From contig JAKLMB010000024.1 of assembly GCA_022813625.1 (NCBI GenBank), positions 310,001 through 374,000 on the forward strand: a DNA stretch of 64,000 nucleotides, given 5' to 3'. How positions within the stretch are numbered: position 1 is the first letter of the stretch; each line of letters starts with the position of its first letter. This DNA is from Aaosphaeria pasadenensis. Taxonomy: Eukaryota; Ascomycota; Dothideomycetes; Pleosporales. The notes beneath the pieces are model-generated. The model saw nothing but the letters and a program-made list of their open reading frames with translations, had not been told where the DNA came from and did not search any database. Of this stretch, positions 47,816 to 58,123 are shown piece by piece. Position numbers and translations under genes: made by a program.

Positions 47816-48689
47816 TTAATCCTCCTCGTCGCCGTCGGCAACGACTGGGACTGCATCATCAGCCTTGGTAGGCTTGACTTCGCGATCTTTCTCAGCACCA
47901 GGTGCCTTTGTGGTGCCGTTGGCATCCTCATCGGCATCCTCGTCCTCAACTGGAGGTTCGTCTTCATCCTCTTCTTCGACTTCGGCTTCTTCCTCTTCCT
48001 CCTCTTCTTCCTCTTCGTCATCGTCACCACCTTCCTTGGTGACCTTTGTCTTTTTTTTGGGGGCTATAGGCAACGTGTCAGATGTCGCAATGGGACGGTA
48101 CAAGCATGTCACTTACGGGGAGCCTCCTCATCCGCAGACTCTTCATCCTCATCATCGAATGAGGCTGCAGATCCTTCAGACTCTTGGTATCTGGGAGGAC
48201 ACGTTCGTCAGCCTTGTGCCACGCGAACACATATACACAAGCAGTATGGAGTAATCAGTTCAACAAAAGCGCGGGAAAGCGGAAAAGAAAGAATCAATTT
48301 GAATCGAAGACGCAACCTGCGATCTTGATAGAGCATGATGAAAACACGACGACAGGCACGGGGAGAAGAATAAAATCGACAAGGCTGGATGTGTCTGGTG
48401 TCCAGTTTCTGGTTCGAGCAGGCTGGAAGCTGTCACTGAAGCAGCTCGCGCAGCCACAACGAAGCTCGTACACGCGACATGGAAGCTTCAGTTCGATATA
48501 AGGATGGAAAGCGACCGCAATTGAGGTGCTTTTGGGTATTGGCGACGTTGGGAGGAAAATGGGTATGAAGACATGACGTCAAAGGAGGACGGGTGCTACT
48601 TACTCCTCTTCGCTCTCTTCCTCGTCGGATGGAAGTGCTTGGAGCTCTTCCTCCTCCTCGGCCTCTTGCTTTCTCTTGCGGGTAGACAT
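47816..48689 (-). CDS. Small highly acidic, probably nuclear protein
   Basis: CDS complement(join(47816..48063, 48117..48190, 48604..48689)), 135 aa. It begins MSTRKRKQEAEEEEE, a basic nuclear-localisation-like start, then runs of Glu/Asp broken by a PPPKKKTKVTKEG basic patch, and ends VVADGDEED. Such composition is common in histone or ribosomal-protein chaperones and nucleolar proteins, but no signature motif (for example the CHZ motif) is visible, so the function is open. The first intron is 413 nt, far longer than the others in this window, and the second is 53 nt. Both have GTAAGT/GTAAGTG donors and CAG/TAG acceptors, and the phases agree. It is divergent from BRF1 with 1.07 kb between starts. 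Confidence 0.75.
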
Positions 48690-49763
48690 GATGAGTTGTG
48701 ATGGGGTATGGGGAGTGTGGGAATGGAAAAGGGGATTGAAGAGTGATGGGATGAGGTTGAGGAGGTGAGATGGGGTTGCAAGAGCAGAGCAAGGCAAGCC
48801 GGCGGGGAGGGGGGGAGGGAGGTGGAGGGAGCCAGGCCAACGCCATACTTTTGGACGGAGGCTGGGAAGGACGGACAGGGCAGCACCAGCACAGGCAAGG
48901 GACCCGTGTGCTAAGATTGGAGTGCCAGACTGGACCAATAGCAAGGCACGTGTGATGACGAGCGAAAAGGACCGCAGACAATCAACTCGCGGGTGTCGAG
49001 TCCGCACGCAGCCTACGAGGTACCGGTACCTCGCATGTGGTTTGCGGTTCGCGGGTTATGGGGATATCGGAGATGTGAGATGTGAGAGAGTGGAGAGCAT
49101 ACGGAATCCTCAATGCGACAGAACTCCATCATCACTCGAAGTCTCTCGGATCATCAGGAATCATCTCTCGAAGCAAATAAAATGACATGTGGTCCGTGGC
49201 TACAAGTCATACACAGTACAGTTTGGTCACGGAGCGCAAGTTCTGGCTAGAGCAGTCGTGTCCCTCTCCTCACAACTGCTGGGTGAAAGGCAAAGAGAGA
49301 GAGAGCTCGCAGGATGGCTGGTTCGGGTCAAGGTAGATGCCAGATATGTATTAGCGTACTTGTACGAATTGGGATGTTTTGCTTTGCGTGAATTGATGGG
49401 ACTCGACTTGACTGTTGTTGTTTGACATGTTTGTTCACTCCATCACCTTCCCTCCCTCCCTGTTCACTCCCCCTCTCTCACTTGGTTCGTCTAGCGTGCC
49501 CTCGCTTGATCTCTCACTGTGGAGCCAAGTCGGCTCTCGCTTACATATTTAGCGCAGGTTTATCTCTTGGCACGGCCCCACCAAAAAGTGTCAACCCCGA
49601 CTCCCGAATAGTCACGTGAGACCCGCTTAAACCTTAGAATCACTTGAATACCTTCACGTACTCGAGGACGAAAGAATCGCAATCCCTACAAATCCCCCAC
49701 ACACCGCACCGCGCGTTGATCAGAAACGCACAAATCAATCTGATTCATGTGTAACTTACAATA
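48690..49763. promoter_or_regulatory. Divergent promoter region, acidic protein and BRF1
   Basis: About 1.07 kb. The part next to the acidic-protein gene (48700-48860) is strongly purine-rich on the plus strand. GGTACCGGTACC-type palindromic sequence occurs at about 49019-49031. Nothing else was recognised. Confidence 0.45.
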
Positions 49764-52166
49764 ATGCCAGGTCCAGTTACAGTCCCGAGGGTGAAAGCCC
49801 CACGGCTGCAATCTTTAAACAACCCCGCGTAAATCCTTCCCTCTTCCTGTAGAAGATTTCTGGATGCGATACTGACAACTCGACCTCAGATCTGTGCCTA
49901 CCTACACTGCGACTCGAAACAAGCCCTCCGCGAGGCCCAACTTCACCGCGCCTTCTTCCAACGCCAACGCGAAACCCAAGAAATATGTATGCTGCGACTC
50001 GCAGGAGATTAGCATCGAGGACGATGGCTCGACTCTGTGCTACAGCTGCGGTCGAATCTTCTCTAGCGACAGCAACATTGTCTCCGAGGTCACCTTTGGT
50101 GAAAATGCAGCTGGTGGTGCCGTTGTTCAAGGTATGTGGTGTTTTGCCTGCCGGAACCTGGCAAGATGCATAGGCTGAGTCATACCAGGTGCTTTTGTCG
50201 GAGAGAACCAACGTCACGCCAATACCATGGGAGGAACCGCTCGAGGCCTTGGAGGTATAGCCAGCCGAGAGCAAACCGAGTGGAAGGGAAAGTCTGAGAT
50301 TCAGAAGCTCTGCGGAGCCATGAACATTAGACTCAATATCGAGGAGCAGGCTTTCTCGCTGTATAAGCTTGCCTTGTCTCATAACTTTGTGCAAGGTCGA
50401 CGGGTTCGAAACGTGGCAGCTATTTGTGAGAGAGCTATCAAGCAGCTCATTTGGCAACACGCTAATTCATCATAGCCATATACCTGGCTTCGCGCAGGCA
50501 GCCGGATAATACTCTTCTCCTCATGGACCTCTCGGAGAAGATCCAAGTCAACGTCTGGAAGCTCGGAGACACGTACAAGCAATTCCTGCAGACAATCATG
50601 ATGGAGGATCCCGAAAACGTCCAGGGCATGGTCACCATCCAGCAGATCGAACCGTTGATGCTAAAGTTTTGTCGTAAGCTTGAGTTTGAGGAAGCAGCCT
50701 ACCGCGTCGCCGAAGATGCTTGCAAGATCTTGAGACGAATGAAGCGAGATTGGATGGTTCAGGGTCGTCAACCCGCCGGTCTTTGCGGGGCTTGCATCAT
50801 TCTGGCTGCGAGGATGAACAACTACCGTCGAACCGTTCGTGAGGTGGTCTATGTTGTCAAGGTGGCCGACTCAACGATCAACCAGCGACTCTACGAATTC
50901 AAGCAGACTAAGAGTTCTCAGCTGACTGTGAACCAGTTCAGAGAGTTTGGGCTACGGGTCAAGGATGAGATTATGCCACCCTCTATCTGGCGCCGTGAGC
51001 AGAAAGAAGAGAGAAAGCGCAAGAAGCTTCGGCAAGCATTGGGTGAAGATGAGGGTTCCGACGACGACGATGACGTCGACTACAGCGGAGTCGAGGACGC
51101 AGCCGGAGGATCGGAACCACAAAGGCGTAGCACGCGCAAGAAACGCAAGACCCCAAACAATAGCGCCGAGTCAACTGGAGACAGCGAAGCATCGTCTTCT
51201 CGAGAACCTCGAAGAGACGAGGACGGATTCGTCATTCCAGACGTGCCGGGTGATGCAGACTTGCTGGAATTAGAAGACATCGCGGACGCAGTGGAACACG
51301 ACGAGGAGATTGAGCCCCTTCCCTTGAAGAAGAGACGCGGCCGACCACCGAAGAAACGCGAGCCCATCATCATCCCTGACGAGGATCTCGAAATAGAGGC
51401 GGATCTCGAAGAAGAAGTATCCCAGAGCTTGGTCGAATGGGACAAAATCTTTAAGGTCTTCAAAGACAACGAGGCCCACCCGATCCTTGTCGCCGCTGGC
51501 ACGAAAGCCACCGCTATTGCGTCTGAACACAGGCCAAACAATAACATCCCCGAGACTGAGGACATCGAAGAGGACGAGTTCGAGCACGATGAAGAAGTTA
51601 TGAATTGCCTCAACACTCCCGACGAAATACGCATCAAGGAACGTCTTTGGGTCGCGGAGAACGAAGACTGGCTCCGCGAACAACAGCGCAAGAACCTCGC
51701 CAAAGAACTCGAAGAAGTGCAGAACAAAGGCCAGAAGCAGAAGCAGAAACGTCGACACCGCCAGATGGGCGATGGTAGTCTTCTCCAAGGCAGGCAGGTA
51801 TCTGGTCCTGCCGAGGCAGCAACACTCATGATGCAGGAGCGCGCCAAGGGCAGCAAATTCTCCCAGCACATAGACTATGCAGCGCTCTTGAACCTCGTCG
51901 GTAAGAATGGCGAGGAGACACCAGGTGCAGCAGCGAACGTTACTGGTGCAAGCCCAGCAGCTTCATCCGGCTCGGAGCGCCAAAAACCCGATTTGTCGGC
52001 GCAGCAACAACAACCAGAACCTGCCGCTGGTGCTGCATACAACGAGGCCCACGGCGAACAAGAAGAGTACGAAGAGGACTACAACGACCAGTACGACGAG
52101 GAGGGCAACTTCATCGATCCCGGCCATTACGAGGAGGACGAGTACAACTACGACGACGACTTTTAA
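49764..52166 (+). CDS. BRF1: RNA polymerase III initiation factor TFIIIB subunit Brf1
   Basis: CDS join(49764..49828, 49890..50131, 50189..50425, 50476..52166), 744 aa. Brf1 bridges TFIIIC, TBP and Pol III at tRNA and 5S promoters. After a short N-terminal extension comes a TFIIB-type zinc ribbon (about residues 53-80) followed by IVSEVTFGE. Then come the two cyclin folds (about 110-290; REQTEWKGKSEIQKLCGAM, VNVWKLGDTYKQFL, QPAGLCGACIILAARM) and a Brf1-specific C-terminal block (PDEIRIKERLWVAENEDWLREQ, about 556-580). Acidic and Lys/Arg linkers separate them, including an AT-hook-like KKRRGRPPKK near 460. The protein ends in a Tyr/Asp/Glu-rich tail. Oddity: the first zinc-ligand pair appears as adjacent Cys residues (YVCCDS) instead of Cys-x2-4-Cys, while the second pair (CYSCG) is normal. 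Confidence 0.95.
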
Positions 52167-53426
52167 ACCTGGATTATCACGCATAGCTCTTTGGGTCTTG
52201 GGAGTATCACTTCGCTTCTTCCCTGGAGTCTCTTGCACATTCAGGTACACTGGTCTAGTCTGCACTTGGTCACCCATTGGCCACTTGATTATCCACCCAT
52301 CTCGCATCAGACACTTTGACTTTCTCCTCTTGCTTCTTGTCTTCTCCTATGATCACCTTGGACTTCTGCTTTCTGCCTCATACCCCACTTCAGCGTTTCC
52401 TCTCCTTCCGTCTTCCTTTCTCTTTCCACACTTCCATTCATCTCATCGGGAATGGTGAACCGGAACAACATCATCCATCGCCTCGGCGTTTCAAACAAAT
52501 GCACACCATCGGAGTCTCTGCTTTTCTCATGAACCACTATACCCAATCCCCCATTACCCACTTTTCCCTTCATGTACACTACTTTCCCCCAAATACCAAT
52601 TGAAGGACCATGGACTACCTTCGACTTCGAGGGTATCGAGCACAACAGCCAGTCGACGGGGAATCACCCACAAACGACTCGCTCGAAACTATGAAAACAC
52701 GACTAGACAAACCTCACAAAAAAAACACCCAGCAGAGTTGCGTATGCGCTCGCGCCCTTAAGGCGCATCCGCCGGAATTGAATGGCGAAGAGAGTAGCTG
52801 GCTTAAGCTTTGGCTTGACTTAGGTTAGGTTAGATTAGGTTACTCTGAAATAACAATATACATATTTAAAAAAACTGGTGGTTTGAATGCGTGATGTGTA
52901 TGTGTTAAAGTGTGTAATGATGATTGGTATAATAGCTAATAAGGTAGGTACCTAATAGAGGTATGGTAGGTAATGATACTACGAATGGACCTTTTTTCCT
53001 TTTTTCCCTTTTTGACATCTCCTTTCCATTTCCTGCTGTTTTCCTCCTTCACTCTTTCCACAATTCGTATCTTTCATGCTAGGGAAACACTTGTTCTTCA
53101 ACCTAGCTGCCTAGCCATCCATCCTACAGGTCCACGAACATGTATTGCACTGCCCGTTCGCGCCCCGCTGCCGCTTTTTTGAGGTTCATGATGCAATAAC
53201 GAGTGCTTCCTCTTGTCCACTATTTCGCCCGTGGAAACGCCTGATCCCGTCCGCAATGTCAGACAACCGAAAAGAAAAAGAGACCTCGACGCCGCCTGTA
53301 TCCCTCCCTTGGAAAAATGCCGTATCCCCGACCGTGAACGCCCAGCACATGTAGGAAAAGAACGCCCAAGAAAGATCCCACACACCGACCCTGTTTGAGT
53401 CGATACGAAGGTGCCGCCATATCACA
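52167..53426. other. Tail-to-tail 3' region
   Basis: Lies between the convergent BRF1 and PHD-finger genes. It contains a TTAGGT-type run (52820-52842) and TAGGTACCTA palindromes near 52945. A short plus-strand frame at 53145-53354 is not supported as a gene. Confidence 0.5.
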
Positions 53427-55180
53427 TCACATGCCATCGACGTCGTCATCGTCGCCGATCTTGAACGGCGTGTGGTGGTGGTGACTAAAGACCTCGAAGT
53501 TGTCGTCGACGAGCCACTGCAGGTCCTCGCTCTCGGGCCGCATCGTCCTTGCGAGGCCATTCCCGGGCTTCGGGTAGTGCGCGGGCGGGTCGTCGTCTTC
53601 TTCGTAGTCTTCCTCTTCGTTGGTGGGGGTTTTGGGGAGCGTGAAGAGGTGCGCGTTGTCTACAGTTGTGGCGGGGAGGGGTTTGGGTGCTCCGGACCAG
53701 GGTAGGGGCATTGTGGGTTTTGGGGCTGCGGATTTGGGTTGGTTGGGGATTTCGCCGAGGAGTTGGGCTTCTGCGGGGTCCAGGTCTGGGGATGTCGAGT
53801 TTTGAGAGTTTGAGGGAGGGGGCGGGCGAGAGTTATTGTTGTTGGTGGGCTTCGAGGGTGTAGGGAGGCCGTTTTGCGTGGGATTTGCGGCGGGTGTAGT
53901 GCTGGTGTTTAGTTGCTGTATGTATCGAGATTCTGACGGCGCTTGTTGGACTGGTTTTGTCGTTGCGGCGTTCGTGTTTGATGTACTCGTGACTTTCGGT
54001 AGTTTCGTTATGAGAGTTTCGATGTTGCTGGGGAAGATGGGGAGTTCTGGATGGCGTATTGTAGCGTGTAATACAAGGGATAGAAGTTGTGGTTGTGATA
54101 GTGTGGAAAGATATGCTTTTTTCTGGGCTTGTGTAAGTATAATCAAAATCGATGCCTGTGTCGCTATGGACCATACCTCGTCTATAGATAGACCTTCTCC
54201 GCTAACCAGGTCTTCTGTTCCCTCCACCACATTTTGTTTTGAGCGCTGACATGGTCCACATAACCATTCCTTCTCCAGAACGTTCACGACTTCGTTCTCG
54301 ATCGGTGGGTTGTGGCAGTACTGATGGTATGCAGTGGTACATACATCACAGAAGACAATGCGATTATTGCCCGGGTCGGTGCCTCTATGGCACACCTTGC
54401 ACTGCGCCGCAAGGATCGTTTTCGTCGATCGTCGTCGCTTCACGGCTGGTGATGGTTCTGGGAGGGTGGGCACAAAGGCGACGGGTTTGTTCACGTTACG
54501 ACCAGACTTTGTCTGCGTAGGAAGCGGTGTATATGACGAAGAGATATCGGAGTCGTTCTGCTATATGTTAATCCGGATTCAAACTGGAATGTCCTCGGGT
54601 TGCAGCCTACATCACTATCATCCGCACTCTCAGATCGCTTCCGTTTCCCACCACGCCCACCACGTCTACCTCGACCTCGTCCCCTCCCCCGTCCACTCCC
54701 TCTCGCAGCTGTCGGTGTAGGAGCTGTCGCTGGGCTTGCAGACACATCCTTCTTCAACTGACTGGGCGTCCCTATTCTCCCACCTCTTCCTCTGCGCGCA
54801 TTGTTTGCGATCGGTGGCGGTGTCGGTAATTTGTCACTCGTCACATAATTTTGCAACACCTCTGCTCTCTTGGCCTCAAAAGCAAGGGTTCCGAGTGAAG
54901 CGCCAGGGTTCGAACGCAGTCGATTCAATATCTCCGCAGTCGCAGGCGAGTACTCGTTGAATGTAGGCATACTATCTGGACGAGATGGACCAGAGGCCCT
55001 CCATGCTGGCGCCGATACCGGTGCTTTCGAATCTATGGCGGCAGGTTGCTGGGGAGCCGGCGCGGAGCTGGGAGCTGGAGCGGCTTCAAGTCTGGGACTG
55101 GGCTTGGGTGCGATCTCCACGGGTTTGGATGTGCGATTGACGGCTCCGGCGCCATCTTTTGGCGGGTTTGATGCGCTCAT
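53427..55180 (-). CDS. PHD-finger protein
   Basis: CDS complement(join(53427..54122, 54177..54560, 54611..55180)), 549 aa. One C4HC3 PHD finger is complete at about residues 240-300 (CKVC, then FCDVC, YHQYCHNPP, and WLCGPC), which predicts reading of histone H3 tails in the nucleus. Upstream is a Pro/Ala-rich region with a helical FNEYSPATAEILNRLRSNP segment and an RGR/RGG-rich basic patch; downstream is a helical SIDE/KKAYLSTLSQPQLLSLVLHA block and a disordered Pro/Asn tail. The intron 54123-54176 is exactly 54 nt (18 codons) with no in-frame stop, so retention would only insert residues; splicing is favoured by its GTATGG donor, ACTTAC branch-like word and CCCAG acceptor. The upstream intron ends in TAGCAG, a tandem acceptor that adds or removes one Gln. 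Confidence 0.88.
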
Positions 55181-55474
55181 GGTGTAGAGCGCGTGAATGC
55201 GACTGCTTTTATCAGGTCAGCGAGTCCCAGAAATCCACCATAAGCTTTCACGATTGGGTTCGGTTGTGCATAAACGACATCACGAACGTTAGAGCTGTAA
55301 GTGCTCCGAGTATCATGTGGCCCGTGCATGGTCGCTGACTAAGTACGCATCCTTCATGAATGCCATAGAGATTATTTGTAGTCTTCGACAGGGTGAATGA
55401 GCAGTATCTTAAATTATGGATTACAAACTTTATGGAGTAGTTTGTCTATCTTTTTTATGTCTAAAACATTCATC

Positions 55475-57248
55475 TTACGCCACAACTCCATCGCTGCGCA
55501 GACGATCTATCTCTTCCTTATCCATCCCCAATGTCTCTTGCAATACTTCATCTGTGTGTTGGCCCAGTGTTGGTGGCGGTGTTCGAATGCCAGGCTTTGA
55601 GTCTGAGTACTTGACGGGAGTGTTGAGCAGCTTGATGGGCCCGCAGGCTGGGTGATCGACTTCTTGTACCATTCCCCGCGCAAGCACTAAATGCCTGTTA
55701 GCTTGTTGTAGCTTCTCAAATGGAGGACCAAACGTACCATGCTCGTTACTCAAAGTAGTCTGAATGTCGTTGATGGCCGCATAAGCTGTTTATGTCAGTA
55801 CACCGTACGAGGCGAATAGTATGGACCACTCACGCATGCCGCTACCCTCGAGTATGTCTAACCACTCCTGCGTGGTCTTTTGGCGTGTCTCTTGTTCTAT
55901 TAAGTTTTCCAGAGTCTCCCGGTTCTTCACTCTGAGAGCATTTGTCACAAACCGCTCGTCTGTGATGTACTCTGGCTTGCCAATACGGTTGCAGATGATT
56001 CCGTAAAGTCTGTCATTGCCACCTCCCAGGAGAATATCGCCATCCGAGGTCTTGAATGCTTTGTAAGGGACAATCGATGCTACACGACGTTAGAGCTGTC
56101 GAAATCATCTACCATTGAGTACTAACGATGCGAAGTGCCCCATCTGCCAGAATCCTTCTGGCCACTGATGAGGGCAGAACTAGCAATGTTTGCCAGAGTT
56201 GCTACTTGGCAATCACTGAGAGCAACATCAATATGCTGCCCTTTACCAGACTTTATGCGGCTTAACAAAGCGGCCATGACGGCGTTGGAGGTGTATAAAC
56301 CAGTCGTCAGATCCGTGACAGCAACGCCAACCTTAACAGGCGGCCCATCTCTGGAACCGGTGATATGCATCAACCCAAATTCCCTGAATCGTGTCAATGT
56401 TTACAAGGTAAAGATATGTATGGTATACGCACGCTTCTACCATAACATCGTATCCAGCCCTGTTCCTGTATGGTCCTGTTTGGCCATATCCGGTAATACT
56501 GGCATAGATGAGAGCGGGGTTGATCTTTGATACGGTATCGTAGTCCATGCCATATTTCCCTAGAGACCCCGGTAGATAGTTTTCCACAAGTACATCGCAC
56601 TCTTTCACCAGCCGGTGGAGGATGTCAACCCCTGCGGGATGGGCAAATGAGAGTCCCAAAGATTTCTTGTTGCGATTGACCTGTAGAACGGCATTATAAG
56701 CATGAAATGATATTAGCTCGAGACGTGTGCTTACACCAAGATAGTATGCACTCTCCCCAGGTCCATCTGTATGATCTCCATTGACATGCTTGGCATATGG
56801 TGGTCCCCAAGCTCGAGTGTCGTCTTTTTCCCATACTCATATTAGCTGGCTGTGGTCTACAATATTTGTGTATAGTACTGACCTCCGCGTGTCGGATGCT
56901 CGATTTTAATGATCTCAGCACTGTCGTCATGTCAATTGAATCTCCACGTCGTCTAACCTCGGCGGAGGCCATACTGGGGCTACCATCGCATACCCAAGAT
57001 CTCCCAAAATTTGTGTACTATACGGCTGTAAATGTATTAGAATTCGTAGTGAATATGTTCTTAAATGCAATACATACACCAGCGAGCACTCTTGTCATAT
57101 CGAGCACTTTAATACCAGCGAGCGGGAGGTTGCTTGCATCTCCGCTCGTCGCAGCCGAGGCAAATCTCCGTGAACATTGGGAGAAGCAATTGCGTTGAAA
57201 GAGTTGCAAAGAGCTTTGGGCTATGCGTCTCGAATGTCTGAAAGCCAT
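55475..57248 (-). CDS. Class III CoA-transferase, mitochondrial (succinate-hydroxymethylglutarate CoA-transferase-like)
   Basis: CDS complement(join(55475..55686, 55738..55785, 55834..56079, 56127..56383, 56433..56680, 56735..56823, 56883..56920, 56994..57025, 57078..57248)), 446 aa in nine exons. These enzymes move CoA between carboxylic acids through an aspartyl-CoA anhydride. The N-terminus (MAFRHSRRIAQSSLQLFQRN...) is Arg-rich without acidic residues, a likely mitochondrial presequence. Family motifs in order: GIKVLDMTRVLAGP, GDLGAEIIKIEHPTRGDDTR, VNRNKKSLGL, LVENYLPGSL, NPALIYASITGYGQTGPY, then GYD with the presumed catalytic Asp (about residue 186), and VGVAVTDLTTGLYTSNAV. The best-matching subgroup is human SUGCT, which uses glutarate; the exact substrate is not visible. 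Exons of 32, 38 and 48 nt make it the most intron-dense gene here. It is divergent from the MOSC-reductase gene. Confidence 0.93.
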
Positions 57249-58123
57249 TTCGACGTCAATGAGAGTAAAAAAGGTAAAATGATTTATCCTGTATTGTTGA
57301 AAGCTTCTTTACTTCTAATGCGAGCTTAATACGACTACTAGAAGACATCACATGACGTATTTTCGGTAGTTTTTCCTTGGCAACATGTATCTCCATTTAT
57401 TTCTACCTATATTTCTACCTCTGAGGAGTAACTTGTAAAACAATAGATCCAATTGCTAATGTTAGGATATAGTATGAGCGCCTGCCTTAATTATATGTTG
57501 CAGAATGGCCGGTATTAGATTAATCTATATTAGAAGTTATTTGAATTTAGTTATTAAGCTTGATTACCATTTTTCTTAGTTGACTAACCTCTTGCCCTTT
57601 TAAGAGAACGCAGTACTTGACCTCTTGATTCTACTCGTACCAATTTACCAAATCGGAGTACTTATTAAGATGACTGCCGCGCAGATTCTATTTGGACTAC
57701 TTTCTCACACATCCCTATAAGAACAATGCAGCTTGTGACTCATTGGTACTTGCTCAATGGTCGAGTCGATCTCTTTCCATCATTCTGTTACCAATAATCT
57801 CATAGCTATCTCCCCACACGAGTGGAAATTTGGTACTTAGCGTTGACTTTTATTAGCGCAGAGCCTCAAGCTTTGAAAGCGATGCATTCCAGATCGCTGC
57901 AGATACAATGATGAATCACACAGGCCATGAGTTCTCTTCGTATTTTCTTTAGCTCACTTCTTCCTTTAGCATACTTTTCCTGACATAGGCCTATATTGTT
58001 TCGCACAATCAAACAATACCTAATGTCAATACTCAACCCAACCTTACAATTGTGATAAGAATAAAAGTTCATCAACTATCTACACATCAGGTGTCATCAT
58101 TCGTGTGGCACACCTCATTGGCC
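57249..58123. promoter_or_regulatory. Shared divergent promoter of the CoA-transferase and MOSC-reductase genes
   Basis: This is 875 bp and clearly more AT-rich than the flanking genes. It is the only sequence between two metabolic-enzyme starts, so co-regulation is possible. No specific factor site could be assigned. Confidence 0.55.

Noticed and set aside
49993..50010. GTATGC...CGCAG inside the Brf1 zinc ribbon as an intron
   Set aside because: 18 nt is far below any functional intron length, so it was read as exon despite the odd cysteine spacing.
52820..52842. TTAGGT run resembling telomeric repeat
   Set aside because: Too short, wrong unit (TTAGGT, not TTAGGG) and interrupted; ordinary 3' region of BRF1.
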